A stretch of DNA of 64,000 bases from Phyllobacteriaceae bacterium (lineage in GTDB: Bacteria > Pseudomonadota > Alphaproteobacteria > Rhizobiales > Rhizobiaceae). Shown here in pieces: positions 1 to 8,737 of the stretch. The notes under the pieces are model-generated. The model was not told the origin of the DNA. It saw only the letters and a list, made by a program, of their open reading frames with translations, and searched no databases. Every line of letters starts with the position of its first letter. Within the stretch, counting starts at the first letter, position 1. The position numbers and the translations under genes were made by a program. The stretch spans positions 62,001 to 126,000 of the forward strand of contig JANSXT010000011.1 of the NCBI GenBank assembly GCA_024742765.1, given 5' to 3'.

Positions 1-1775
1 GGGATCAGGCAGATGTCGCGACCCGTGTCCCCGCGCGAGGCATGCCAGGCGCGGATGGTCATCAGGCCGGCATATTCGCCCTGCGCGCCCGAATTAGGCT
101 GCATCGACATCGCGTCATAGCCGGTGATCACGCACAATTTGTCGGCCAGATCGTCGATCAGTTCCCGATAGCCTTCGGTCTGGTCGGCGGGGGCGAGCGG
201 GTGGATGTTGGAGAATTCCGGCCATGTGACCGCCATCATCTCGGCGGCGGCATTGAGCTTCATCGTGCAAGAGCCGAGCGGGATCATCGCCCGGTCGAGC
301 GCCAGATCCCGGTCGGCGAGCCGCCGCATATAGCGCATCATCTCGGTTTCGGCGCGGTTGAGGTGGAAGATCGGATGGGTCAGATAATCGGTCTGGCGCA
401 AAAGCACGGTTGGCAGGCACACCGCATTGTAGGCCGCCAGATCGCCGCCGGTGACGCCGAACGCGCCGAGCAGCCGGTCGATCGTTTCCGGACGGGTCGT
501 CTCGTCCAGCGTGATGCCGATCCGGCCGCCCTCAATGCGGCGCAGATTGATGCGCCGGTCATGCGCCGCCTGGATGATGACGCCCTGCATCGCCCCGGCC
601 TTGACGGTGATCGTGTCGAAAAACGCCGCCTGCTCGACGTCGAAGCCCGCTTCGCGGAGCGTATCGGCAACAAAGGCCGTCTTGCCGTGGATGCGCTGGG
701 CAATGGCCTTGAGGCCCTTCGGCCCGTGGAAGACGGCATAGAAGCTCGCCATCACCGCCAGCAGCGCCTGCGCCGTGCAGACGTTGGAGGTCGCTTTCTC
801 GCGGCGGATATGCTGCTCGCGCGTCTGCAGCGACAGCCGGTAGGCCTGGTTGCCGTGGCTGTCGATGGAAACGCCGACGATCCGGCCGGGCAGGGCGCGC
901 TTGAGCGCATCGGTGCAGGCGATATAGGCGGCGTGCGGGCCGCCAAAGCCCATCGGCACACCGAAGCGCTGGGTCGAGCCGACGGCGATGTCGGCGCCCA
1001 TCGCGCCCGGTTCCTTGAGCAGCAAGAGCGCCATCGGATCGGCGATGACGATGCCGATCGCCTTGTGCGCGTGCAGCGCCTTCATTTCCAAGGAGAAGTC
1101 GCGCAGATCGCCATGGGTGCCCGGATATTGGAAGATCGCGCCGAACACGGTCTCGGCGTCCAGCGCATCGGGCGGACCGGTGACGATCTCGATGCCCAGC
1201 GGCTCGGCGCGCGTGCGCATGACGCTGATGTTCTGCAGATGGCAGTTTTCATCGACGAAGAAGGCGCGCGCTTTTGATTTCGACGTGCGCAGCGCCATGG
1301 CCATGGCTTCGGCGGCCGCCGTCGCCTCATCGAGAAGCGACGCATTGGCCACCGCAAGTCCCGTCAGATCGGTCACCATGGTCTGGTAGTTGAGCAGCGC
1401 TTCAAGGCGGCCCTGGCTGATCTCGGGCTGGTACGGCGTATAGGCGGTGTACCAGGCCGGGTTTTCCAGAATGTTGCGCTGGATTGCCGGCGGCGTCACC
1501 GTGCCGTGATAGCCTTGGCCGATCATCGAGGTGAACAGCTTGTTCTTCTTGGCGATCTGCCGCAAATGCCACAGAAGTTCGTGCTCGGATTTGGCCGGCC
1601 CGAAATCGAGCGGTTCCGACTGGCGGATCGCCTCGGGCACGGTCTCGTCGATCAGCGCGTCCAGACTGTCGGCACCGACCGTCTTGAGCATGTCAGCCAT
1701 TTCCTCGGGCGAGGGGCCGATATGGCGCCGGTTGGCGAAATCATAGGGCTCATAGTCGGTCAGGCTGAACGGCAT
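1..1775 (-). CDS. gcvP: Glycine dehydrogenase (decarboxylating), P-protein, N-terminal part
   Basis: PLP-dependent P-protein of the glycine cleavage system, which decarboxylates glycine and passes the aminomethyl group to the lipoyl arm of GcvH. The ATG at 1773-1775 opens a frame starting [20 protein letters not shown], the usual N-terminal signature ([14 protein letters not shown]). Also visible are [21 protein letters not shown], the [17 protein letters not shown] segment and the [19 protein letters not shown] segment. About 591 codons are present of a protein that is normally about 950, so the C-terminal half with the PLP lysine lies beyond the left edge. It is the last gene of gcvT-gcvH-gcvP, starting 10 bases after the gcvH stop. 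The plus-strand frames opposite it are shadows. Confidence 0.95.
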   Translation of the reverse strand, partial: MPFSLTDYEPYDFANRRHIGPSPEEMADMLKTVGADSLDALIDETVPEAIRQSEPLDFGPAKSEHELLWHLRQIAKKNKLFTSMIGQGYHGTVTPPAIQRNILENPAWYTAYTPYQPEISQGRLEALLNYQTMVTDLTGLAVANASLLDEATAAAEAMAMALRTSKSKARAFFVDENCHLQNISVMRTRAEPLGIEIVTGPPDALDAETVFGAIFQYPGTHGDLRDFSLEMKALHAHKAIGIVIADPMALLLLKEPGAMGADIAVGSTQRFGVPMGFGGPHAAYIACTDALKRALPGRIVGVSIDSHGNQAYRLSLQTREQHIRREKATSNVCTAQALLAVMASFYAVFHGPKGLKAIAQRIHGKTAFVADTLREAGFDVEQAAFFDTITVKAGAMQGVIIQAAHDRRINLRRIEGGRIGITLDETTRPETIDRLLGAFGVTGGDLAAYNAVCLPTVLLRQTDYLTHPIFHLNRAETEMMRYMRRLADRDLALDRAMIPLGSCTMKLNAAAEMMAVTWPEFSNIHPLAPADQTEGYRELIDDLADKLCVITGYDAMSMQPNSGAQGEYAGLMTIRAWHASRGDTGRDICLI

Positions 1776-1785
1776 CGGTCGATCC

Positions 1786-2145
1786 TCAGGAAATCATGGC
1801 CTTGTAGGCGGCTTCGTCCATCAGCGCCTCGACGGCGCTCGCATCGTCGATCCGCATCTTGAAGAACCAGCCTTCGCCGAGCGGGTCTTCATTGACCAGC
1901 GCCGGCGCGTCGCCGAGCTTGTCGTTGACCGCGATGATGGTCCCGTCGAGCGGCGCCTTGATGTCGGAGGCGACCTTGACGCTTTCGATGACGACGATCT
2001 CGTCATCCTTTTTCACGTCGCTGCCTTCCTCGGGCAGTTCGACGAACACCACGTCACCGAGCTGCTCGGCCGCATATTCGGTGATGCCGACAATGAACAC
2101 GTCGCCATCGGCGCGCAGCCACTCATGCTCTTCGGTGAACTTCAT
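1786..2145 (-). CDS. gcvH: Glycine cleavage system H protein
   Basis: Lipoyl carrier protein of the glycine cleavage complex, shuttling the aminomethyl intermediate between P, T and L proteins in the cytoplasm. The 119-residue length is near the usual 120-130. It begins [10 protein letters not shown], and the lipoylation motif ESVKVASDI carries the modified lysine at K57. It sits 15 bases downstream of gcvT and 10 bases upstream of gcvP, clearly co-transcribed and placed under the upstream glycine riboswitch. Confidence 0.97.
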   Translation of the reverse strand: MKFTEEHEWLRADGDVFIVGITEYAAEQLGDVVFVELPEEGSDVKKDDEIVVIESVKVASDIKAPLDGTIIAVNDKLGDAPALVNEDPLGEGWFFKMRIDDASAVEALMDEAAYKAMIS

Positions 2146-2160
2146 GGTGCAACTCCTTGA

Positions 2161-3270
2161 TTATCGTTTGAAATTTGCAGGTGTGAAAGGAAGGTCGGCG
2201 ACGGTGACGGGCATCCGTTTGCCGCGCACTTCGCCAAAAAGCCGCGTGCCGGCCTCAGACATAGCCGTGGGCACATAGCCCATCGACACCGGGCGCTCGA
2301 CGGTCGGGCCGAACGCGCCGGACGTGACGTGGCCGATGGGCTCGGCGGCGGTTTCGCCGTCGAAGAGCTGCGTGCCGTCGCGCATCGGTGCGCGCCCTTC
2401 GGGCGCAAGGCCGACGCGGTGTCGCGATGCGCCATTTTCGAGTTCGGGCAGGGTGCGTTCGGCGCCCGGAAACCCGCCTGAACGGTCGCCGCCGGTGCGC
2501 CGCACCTTCTGGATTGACCATGACAGGCCTGCTTCCACCGGTGACGTGCCGGTGTCGATATCGTTGCCGTAAAGGCAGAGCCCGGCTTCAAGGCGCAGGC
2601 TGTCGCGCGCGCCAAGGCCGATCGGCTCCACATCATCGTGGGCCAGAAGCGCGCGGGCCAGCGCGACCGCCTGTTTGTTTGTTACCGATATCTCGAACCC
2701 GTCTTCGCCGGTGTAGCCCGAGCGCGAGATCCAAAGATCTCCGAACGCGCTGTCGGCGATAATTACATCCATGAACCGCATGGCGGATGCCTCGGGCACG
2801 ATGTCGGCGAGAACCGCTTCGGCCGCCGGACCCTGCAGCGCCAGCAGCGCGCGGTCGTCGACGACCTCCACTGGGCAGGACAGGTTCGCGCGCATGTGCG
2901 CGACATCGGCATCCTTGCAGGCGGCATTGACGACCAGAAACAGATGGTCACCGCGATTGGCGATCATCAGATCGTCCAGAATGCCGCCCTCATCGTTGGT
3001 GAAAAGTCCATAACGCTGCCGGCCTTCGCCAAGGCCGACAATGTTTGCCGGCACGAGCGTTTCAAGCTGCGCGGCGGCGTCCGTCCCGCCCAGGATCACC
3101 TGACCCATATGGCTGACATCGAACAGGCCGGCCGCGGCGCGCGTGTGCAGATGTTCCTTCATCACGCCGAGCGGATATTGGACGGGCATTTCATAGCCTG
3201 CAAACGGCACCATCTTCGCGCCAAGCTCTTGGTGAAGCTCGTAAAGGGCAGTGCGTTTCAACTCCGGCAT
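2161..3270 (-). CDS. gcvT: Aminomethyltransferase, glycine cleavage T protein
   Basis: Transfers the methylene group from aminomethyl-GcvH to tetrahydrofolate and releases ammonia. The protein of about 369 residues starts MPELKRTALYELHQ and contains GAKMVPFAGYEMPVQYP, FDVSHMGQ, and RSGYTGEDGFEI, all typical of GcvT. The start at 3268-3270 is preceded by GAGG with good spacing. An in-frame ATG nine codons upstream (3295-3297) is an alternative. The frame stays open further upstream, but that stretch is the glycine riboswitch, so the longer reading is rejected. First gene of the gcvTHP operon. Confidence 0.95.
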   Translation of the reverse strand: MPELKRTALYELHQELGAKMVPFAGYEMPVQYPLGVMKEHLHTRAAAGLFDVSHMGQVILGGTDAAAQLETLVPANIVGLGEGRQRYGLFTNDEGGILDDLMIANRGDHLFLVVNAACKDADVAHMRANLSCPVEVVDDRALLALQGPAAEAVLADIVPEASAMRFMDVIIADSAFGDLWISRSGYTGEDGFEISVTNKQAVALARALLAHDDVEPIGLGARDSLRLEAGLCLYGNDIDTGTSPVEAGLSWSIQKVRRTGGDRSGGFPGAERTLPELENGASRHRVGLAPEGRAPMRDGTQLFDGETAAEPIGHVTSGAFGPTVERPVSMGYVPTAMSEAGTRLFGEVRGKRMPVTVADLPFTPANFKR

Positions 3271-3337
3271 GCGCGCCTCGTGCGGTTTGCCGGGCATGCC
3301 GGCATCATCGTTGGGGCGCGGCCCGCGCCCGATGATG

Positions 3338-3494
3338 CCCTCTCTGTCCGTTTGCCTGAGATCGTTATCCCGTCGGCGGGCCAAATCGGCCTCTCTCCAG
3401 AGTTCGATGCCGCGATGGTCCTTGGGCCTGAGAGTTTGCCAGGGCGGTTGCTCCTTCGGCACCGGCAAAGCCGGATTCTCCCAACGCGACAGGT
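3338..3494 (-). promoter_or_regulatory. Tandem glycine riboswitch upstream of gcvT
   Basis: On the minus strand the leader shows two successive aptamers of the glycine class. The first (about 3494 to 3420) has a CGTTGGGAGAA start, a GCCGAAGGAGCAA core and CTCTCAGGCCCAAGGACCA. The second (about 3405 to 3338) has CTCTGGAGAGA, a CCGACGGGATAACGAT core and CTCAGGCAAACGGACAGAG. These are the hallmark conserved strands of the tandem glycine riboswitch (established RNA family). It ends about 65 bases before the gcvT start. By family knowledge glycine binding turns on gcv expression. The read-out mechanism (terminator or SD masking) was not resolved by eye. Confidence 0.93.
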
Positions 3495-3560
3495 CAATTG
3501 CTAGGGCGAATCGGCCCTCGCGGTCAAGTTGCAAAGCCGGCTCGGCTTTTTCGTGCGGTG

Positions 3561-4391
3561 TCAGTCATCGAGCGTGCGCGGGCCGACGCCGGTATAGGCC
3601 GGCAGCACGTCACGCGGGATGGGTCCCTTGTTGCGTACGTCTTCGCCGGCCTGCTCCCAGGCATGGGCGAGAATGCCGACCGAGCGCGACAGGCAAAAAA
3701 GGCCGCGCGCCAGCGGCGCGGGAAAGCCCAGCCCCGCATAGATGACGGCGGTGGCGCCATCGATGTTCATCGGAATGCGCTTGCCCTTGCGGCGTTCGAT
3801 TTCGGCTTCGACGGCGCGGCCGATTTGCGCGAAGTGCCGCGGCACATGGCCGGCTTTTGCTGCATCGTCGACCAGTTCGAGAAGCCGAGGCGCGCGCGGG
3901 TCGACCGGATGGAACCGGTGGCCGAAGCCGGGCACATGCCTGCCGCCCGCTTCGGCAAAGGCGTCCAATTCGGCACGCGTCGCAATCGCCGCATCGGCGC
4001 CCTCATCCATGCGCTCCGCGATGGCCTGATAGAGCGTCACCGCTTGTTCGCCGGCGCCGCCATGCACATCACCGAGCGTGTTCAGCGCGGAGGCCATCGC
4101 ATTGTTGAGCCCGACGCCGCAGGTCGCCGCCATGCGCGCAATGGCGATCGAGGGCGCCTGCGGGCCGTGATCGACCGCCGCCATCAGCGCGGCTTCGAGC
4201 AGCCTGGACTGACCATCGGTGGGAAGCTCGCCGCGCAGCATCAGCCAGATCATCTGGGCGAAGCCGACATTGCCGATCAGCTCCTCGACCGCATAGCCGC
4301 GATAGCGGATTTCGCCGGGCTTCATATCGATGATCGCCGTCGACCACCATTGGGCGGCCTTGTCGTCGCCAGATGGCCGGTCGTCGCTCAT
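3561..4391 (-). CDS. Citrate-synthase-fold citryl-CoA lyase-like protein
   Basis: A 276-residue member of the citrate synthase superfamily, much shorter than true citrate synthase (about 430). The three catalytic positions of the fold appear kept: His110 in GDVHGGAGEQA, His158 in PGFGHRFHPVDPRA, and Asp211 in MNIDGATAVIYAGLGFP. The size and lack of an N-terminal domain match citryl-CoA lyases and related cleaving enzymes, so C-C cleavage of a citryl-CoA-like thioester to an acyl-CoA and an oxoacid is inferred. It is last in the operon, overlapping the CoA-transferase by ATGA (4388-4391), which suggests coupled expression and sequential action. The real substrate may be an analogue of citryl-CoA. 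Confidence 0.75.
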   Translation of the reverse strand: MSDDRPSGDDKAAQWWSTAIIDMKPGEIRYRGYAVEELIGNVGFAQMIWLMLRGELPTDGQSRLLEAALMAAVDHGPQAPSIAIARMAATCGVGLNNAMASALNTLGDVHGGAGEQAVTLYQAIAERMDEGADAAIATRAELDAFAEAGGRHVPGFGHRFHPVDPRAPRLLELVDDAAKAGHVPRHFAQIGRAVEAEIERRKGKRIPMNIDGATAVIYAGLGFPAPLARGLFCLSRSVGILAHAWEQAGEDVRNKGPIPRDVLPAYTGVGPRTLDD

Positions 4392-5593
4392 ATCGCCCCA
4401 TCCTTTCGCAGTTGCGCAATCTCACCGTCATCATAGCCCAGTTCGGCGAGAACGGCGTCGGTCTCCGCGCCCAGTTCCGGCGGCGGGGTGGACGTCGCCG
4501 GCGCTTCGCCGTCGAGCTTGATACCGGTGCGCGCCAGCTTCACATCGCGGCCGACGCCCGGTGCATCGACAAACACACCGACCATGCCGCGCTCTGCGAT
4601 CTGCGGATGGGCCAGAATGTCCGGCACCGAAAAGACCTCGCCCGCCGGCACGCCGGCCGCATTCAATTCCGTGCGCCACTCCGCCGCGCTTTTCGTCGCA
4701 AAGGCCGCTTCCAATTCGGCCGTCAGCGCGGCGCGGTTCGCGAGCCGGCTTTGTCGCTTCGAGAAGCGCGGATCGGCGATCAGATCGTGGCGTCCCGCGA
4801 CGCGGCAGACCGCCTCGAACTGTTCCTGCTTGTTGGCGGCGATGTTGATCGGCCCGTCGCCGGCCTGAAAGGTGCCGGACGGGCTGGCGGTGAAATTGTC
4901 ATTGCCCATAGGCGCGGGCGTCCGCCCGGCCATCAGGAAATTGGAGACGACCCAGCCCATGGTGGCGATCACCGATTCGAGCATGGACACATCGATGAAC
5001 CGGCCGCGTGTCTCCGATTTGTCGGCAAGCGCGGCGGAGATGGCGAAGGCCGCCGTCAGCCCGCCGATCGTGTCGGCGATCGGATAGCCGACGCGATAGG
5101 GCGCGGTGTCGGGCGCGCCGGTGATGGACATGACGCCGCTCATGCCCTGGATGATCTGGTCATAGGCGGGCAGGGACTTCAGCGGTCCGTCCTGCCCGAA
5201 GCCGGAAATGGCGCAATAGACAAGATCCGGCCGGATCGTCTTGAGCCGGTCGTAACCGACGCCGAGGCGGTCCATCACGCCGGGGCGGAAGTTCTCCACC
5301 ACCACATCGGCGGTCGTGACCAGCCGTTCGAACACCGCCTTGCCGGCATCGGATTTCAGATTGACCGTCAACGAGCGCTTGCCGGAATTCTGCGCCAGGA
5401 ACGACACGCCCATTTTCTTTTCGTTGAGGTCCGGATCGGCGCCGAGCTGGCGCGCCAGATCGCCCGAACCGGGTACTTCGACCTTGATCACCTCGGCGCC
5501 AAGATGCGCAAGCTGGTGGCAGCAGAAGGGGCCGGCCAGCACATTGGTGAGATCCAGAACCCGATAGCCGGAAAGCGGCTGCGTGTTGTTCAC
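4388..5593 (-). CDS. Class III CoA-transferase (CaiB/BaiF family)
   Basis: A 401-residue CaiB/BaiF family enzyme that moves CoA from an acyl-CoA donor onto a carboxylic acid. The N terminus LSGYRVLDLTNVLAGPF, the HLGAEVIKVEVPGSGD segment, VVVENFRPGVMDRLG and GYPIADTIGGLTAA are family hallmarks. Asp174 in the last motif is the expected acyl-anhydride-forming aspartate. The GTG start (5591-5593) overlaps the stop of the upstream membrane protein as GTGA, and its own stop overlaps the citryl-CoA-lyase-like gene. The context with a tricarboxylate transporter suggests it activates the imported acid. The CoA donor and substrate cannot be read from sequence. Confidence 0.88.
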   Translation of the reverse strand: MNNTQPLSGYRVLDLTNVLAGPFCCHQLAHLGAEVIKVEVPGSGDLARQLGADPDLNEKKMGVSFLAQNSGKRSLTVNLKSDAGKAVFERLVTTADVVVENFRPGVMDRLGVGYDRLKTIRPDLVYCAISGFGQDGPLKSLPAYDQIIQGMSGVMSITGAPDTAPYRVGYPIADTIGGLTAAFAISAALADKSETRGRFIDVSMLESVIATMGWVVSNFLMAGRTPAPMGNDNFTASPSGTFQAGDGPINIAANKQEQFEAVCRVAGRHDLIADPRFSKRQSRLANRAALTAELEAAFATKSAAEWRTELNAAGVPAGEVFSVPDILAHPQIAERGMVGVFVDAPGVGRDVKLARTGIKLDGEAPATSTPPPELGAETDAVLAELGYDDGEIAQLRKDGAI

Positions 5594-6627
5594 TGGCCCG
5601 CATCCCCCCGCGCGGACCGTCCCGCGCGCTGCATGGCAAGCGGGATCAGCACGGTCAGGAACAAAAGCCGCGCCACATGATGGGCGGCGACGAAGGCGGG
5701 ATTGACGCCGAGCAGAAGCGCCATCGCCGCCATTGCTTCGAGCCCGCCGGGGGCATAGGCGACGAGCGCCTGTACCAGCGGCACGCCGACCAGCGCCATC
5801 GCGGCAAGACCGGCAAGCACGGCGATGATGGCTGCCAGTGCGGTGAAGGCGAGCGCCGCGCCGGCCGCCTTGCGGACCAGCGCCAGGCTGACACCGGAAA
5901 AGCGCGTGCCGATCAGCGTGCCCATCGTCACGAAGGCCGGGATCGACAGCCAAAAGGGCACGAGCCCCGGCCCGGCCTCGGTGAGATGGCCGACCGAGGA
6001 GGCCAGCATGCCGCCGAGAAGGAAGGCGGCGGGCACTTTGAGCCGCTGGAACAGGAACGCCACGGCGATGGCCGCAAGCGCGGTGCCGACCAGCACCGGC
6101 ACGGTCATCGGCACGCCATCGGGCAGCGCATCCAGAAGCGGCTTTCCCGTGATGGCGACGGCCAGGAACGGCACGGCCAGTGTCAGCACGAGAACACGCG
6201 TCGACTGGATGATCGAGATCGCCGGCAGGTCGGCCTTGACGGTCGTGCTCAGGCTCAGAACGAAGCTCAGATGCCCCGGCGCTGCGCCCAGAAGCGCGGT
6301 CCCGCGGTCATAGCCGAAGCCGCGTTCGAGCAGCAGTGCGCCCAGCGCCATGATGACGACCATGGCGACCAGCACGATGAGGATCGAGACCGGCCATTGC
6401 GCGGCTGTGGCGACCATCGCCGGCGTGACGCCCGCGCCGATCGTCATGCCGATGATCGTGAAGATGATGTTGCGCAGACCGTTGGGGATCGCAAGTTTCA
6501 GGCCGGTGAGCGAGGCGAGGGTGACGAACAGGGCAGGGCCGGTCAGCCACGGCGCGGGAAACGAGGCGGCGAATGCCAGCGCGCCGCCCGCGGCCCCGAT
6601 CGCCAGGGCAAGTGCCGTTGCCTTCAC
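5590..6627 (-). CDS. AbrB-family integral membrane protein (possible transporter)
   Basis: A 345-residue, strongly hydrophobic protein with about ten membrane segments, of the AbrB membrane family often misnamed ammonia monooxygenase or regulator. Two similar halves are visible: LRNIIFTIIGMTIGAGVTPAM in the first and LSIPAFVTMGTLIGTRFSGV in the second. It starts with GTG at 6625-6627, 10 bases after tctA, with GAGGA upstream. ATG alternatives are out of frame. Its place inside a TTT transporter operon suggests a transport or efflux role for the same acid or a product. That is inference; the family's function is poorly known. Confidence 0.8.
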   Translation of the reverse strand: MKATALALAIGAAGGALAFAASFPAPWLTGPALFVTLASLTGLKLAIPNGLRNIIFTIIGMTIGAGVTPAMVATAAQWPVSILIVLVAMVVIMALGALLLERGFGYDRGTALLGAAPGHLSFVLSLSTTVKADLPAISIIQSTRVLVLTLAVPFLAVAITGKPLLDALPDGVPMTVPVLVGTALAAIAVAFLFQRLKVPAAFLLGGMLASSVGHLTEAGPGLVPFWLSIPAFVTMGTLIGTRFSGVSLALVRKAAGAALAFTALAAIIAVLAGLAAMALVGVPLVQALVAYAPGGLEAMAAMALLLGVNPAFVAAHHVARLLFLTVLIPLAMQRAGRSARGDAGQ

Positions 6628-6637
6628 GCGTTCATCC

Positions 6638-8179
6638 TCAGTCGCCCGAACCGCTGGTCCGCTCGTAGGCGCGATCCTTCATCTCGCGGATCTTGCCGGT
6701 CAGGAACGGCGCGACCAGGCACAGGGCGGCGATGATCAGGATCGTCAGCGTCAGCGGGCGCTCCCACAGGAACGACCAGCTGTCATTGTTGATCAAAAGC
6801 GCGCGCCGCAGATTTTCTTCCATCATGCCGCCCAGGATAAAGCCCAGGATCATCGGCGCCATCGGAAAATCGAGCATGCGCAAGACGACCGCGGCGATCG
6901 CAAACAGCACCATGAGCTGAATGTCGAACGTGTTGAATGAGACGAAATAGACCCCGATCAGCGAGAAGAAAAGGATCAGCGGCAGCAGGAACCGCGAGGG
7001 GATCGCCAGAACGCGCGCGATATAGGGGATCAGCGGCAGATTGAGGATCAACAGCACGATGTTGCCGATCCACATCGACACGATCACCGACCAGAACACT
7101 TCCGGCTGGTCGATATAGAGCCGCGGGCCGGGCTGGATGCCATAGCCGATCAGCGCGCCGAGCATGATCGCCGTGGTGCCCGAGCCGGGGATGCCGAGTG
7201 TCAGGAGCGGCACGAACGAGCCCGTGGCGGCTGCATTGTTGGCGGTTTCGGGCGCCGAAAGGCCGCGCACGGAGCCCTTGCCGAACTGCTTGCCTTTTTC
7301 CGGGCCGGCGATGCGCTGCTCGGTGCCATAGGCAAGGAAGGAAGCGATGGTCGCGCCCGCGCCGGGCAAGACGCCAATCAGAAAGCCGAGGATCGAGGAA
7401 CGGCCGATCACCGGCGCCATTTCCTTGACCTCGTCCTTGCTGACGGCCATCGAGCCGAGATTTTCCGACGCTTCCTTTTCCTTGAGCCGGTCGGCATCGC
7501 CCTTGGGCTTGAGGATCGCCATCAGCGCCTCGGACAGCGCAAAGGTCGCCATCACCAGCAGCAGGAAGGAAATGCCGTCCACCAGATCGATCATGCCGAG
7601 CGTGAAGCGCGGCACGCCCTGTGTCTGGTCGGTGCCGACCGTCGACAGCATCAGCCCGATCACGGTCATCAGAAGCGCTTTCGCCATGTCGCCCTTGCCG
7701 GCGAATGCGGCGACGGCGACGAGGCCGAGCACCATAAGCGCGAAATAGTCGGTCGACTGGAAGGAAAGCGACACGCTAGCGAGGAACGGCGCGGCGACCA
7801 GAAGGAACAAGGCCGCGATCACGCCGCCCGAAAAGGACGAATAGGCGGCGATCGCCAGCGCCTTGCCGGCCTTGCCGCTTTTCGCCATCGGATAGCCGTC
7901 AAACGAGGTTGCCACGGTCGAAGCGACCCCCGGCGCATTGATCAGGATCGACGAGGTCGAGCCGCCAAAGATCGCGCCATAATAGACCGCGGCCATCAGG
8001 ATAATTCCGGCGGACGGGTCGAGCGTCGCCGCAATCGGGATCATCAGCGCGATCGCCGACATCGGGCCAAGGCCCGGCAGCATGCCGATGAACGTGCCGG
8101 CCAGACACCCCATCATGACGAACAACAAATTCTGGATGGAAAGGGCTGTCGTCAGCCCGATCATGATGCCTTCGAGCAT
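6638..8179 (-). CDS. tctA: Tripartite tricarboxylate transporter, large permease TctA
   Basis: Twelve-segment permease of a TTT-family solute importer. The 513 residues fit the family (about 500). The two TctA hallmark motifs are seen: MLPGLGPMSAIALMIPIA near residue 35 and GVLPGAGATIASFLAYGTEQ near residue 270, plus APETANNAAATGSFVPLLTLGIPGS in the second half. It follows tctB by 3 bases and precedes the AbrB-family gene by 10. It works with TctB and the periplasmic TctC. TTT systems import citrate and other carboxylates; the substrate here is open. Confidence 0.95.
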   Translation of the reverse strand: MLEGIMIGLTTALSIQNLLFVMMGCLAGTFIGMLPGLGPMSAIALMIPIAATLDPSAGIILMAAVYYGAIFGGSTSSILINAPGVASTVATSFDGYPMAKSGKAGKALAIAAYSSFSGGVIAALFLLVAAPFLASVSLSFQSTDYFALMVLGLVAVAAFAGKGDMAKALLMTVIGLMLSTVGTDQTQGVPRFTLGMIDLVDGISFLLLVMATFALSEALMAILKPKGDADRLKEKEASENLGSMAVSKDEVKEMAPVIGRSSILGFLIGVLPGAGATIASFLAYGTEQRIAGPEKGKQFGKGSVRGLSAPETANNAAATGSFVPLLTLGIPGSGTTAIMLGALIGYGIQPGPRLYIDQPEVFWSVIVSMWIGNIVLLILNLPLIPYIARVLAIPSRFLLPLILFFSLIGVYFVSFNTFDIQLMVLFAIAAVVLRMLDFPMAPMILGFILGGMMEENLRRALLINNDSWSFLWERPLTLTILIIAALCLVAPFLTGKIREMKDRAYERTSGSGD

Positions 8180-8182
8180 GGC

Positions 8183-8647
8183 TCAGTTCCCCCCGCGCAG
8201 GAAGGTGGGCAACGGTTCGATGAAGACGTCGAGCCCCTGCGTCATCAGCACCCAGAACAGGACGACGAGCGGCACCGCGACCGCGATCAGATAAAGCGGC
8301 CGGCGTTCGCCGAGCATGAAGAAACCGATCATCAGGAAGAGCGAGGTGGACGCGATGAAGCCCAGCGGCCGGATGGTCAGCCCATAGGCCGACATCAGCG
8401 CCAGAAACAGGCCAACCTTGAGCCAGTCATGGCCCGCCAGTTCGAGCCGTGCCTTGGAACCGGGAAAGGCGATGACGATCAGCGACAGGCCGATGCCGAG
8501 CACCGAAAGCACTTCGGGCATGGTCCGGGCGTGAAAGGCGCTGCTTTCCTGGAATGGCAGCAGGCGTATCTGCTGGCTCAAAAAGGCATAGGCGATGCAG
8601 AAGGCGAGCAGCAGAAGGCCGCCCAGCCTGTCCTTGGAAATCGGCAT
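8183..8647 (-). CDS. tctB: Tripartite tricarboxylate transporter, small permease TctB
   Basis: The 154-residue small membrane subunit of the TTT importer with four predicted membrane helices, roughly residues 8-27, 41-59, 72-110 (two helices) and 122-140. The family is poorly conserved in sequence, but length, topology and place between tctC and tctA make the assignment secure. It starts MPISKDRLGGLLLLAFCIAYAF. The 90-base gap to tctC carries a GC-rich hairpin that probably lowers readthrough, giving less permease than binding protein. Confidence 0.88.
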   Translation of the reverse strand: MPISKDRLGGLLLLAFCIAYAFLSQQIRLLPFQESSAFHARTMPEVLSVLGIGLSLIVIAFPGSKARLELAGHDWLKVGLFLALMSAYGLTIRPLGFIASTSLFLMIGFFMLGERRPLYLIAVAVPLVVLFWVLMTQGLDVFIEPLPTFLRGGN

Positions 8648-8703
8648 GATCGTCCTCCCCAGGTGCCGCGCGGACGGCTTGCCCGCACGGCGTTTTTGCG
8701 AAA

Positions 8704-8724
8704 GGCCGGCGTCAGCCGCCGGCC
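8704..8724 (-). terminator. Attenuating hairpin between tctC and tctB
   Basis: On the minus strand, right after the tctC stop, GGCCGGCG and CGCCGGCC form an 8-bp perfect stem around a 5-base loop (GCTGA), followed by TTTCGC. The short T run suggests a partial terminator or a 3' stabilising hairpin rather than a full stop, as is common between a binding-protein gene and its permease genes. Confidence 0.6.
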
Positions 8725-8737
8725 CTGTCAGTCGGGC

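Noticed and set aside
3271-3534. N-terminal extension of GcvT
   Set aside because: The extra 88 codons fall on the tandem glycine riboswitch, and GcvT proteins begin at MPELKRT-type sequence.
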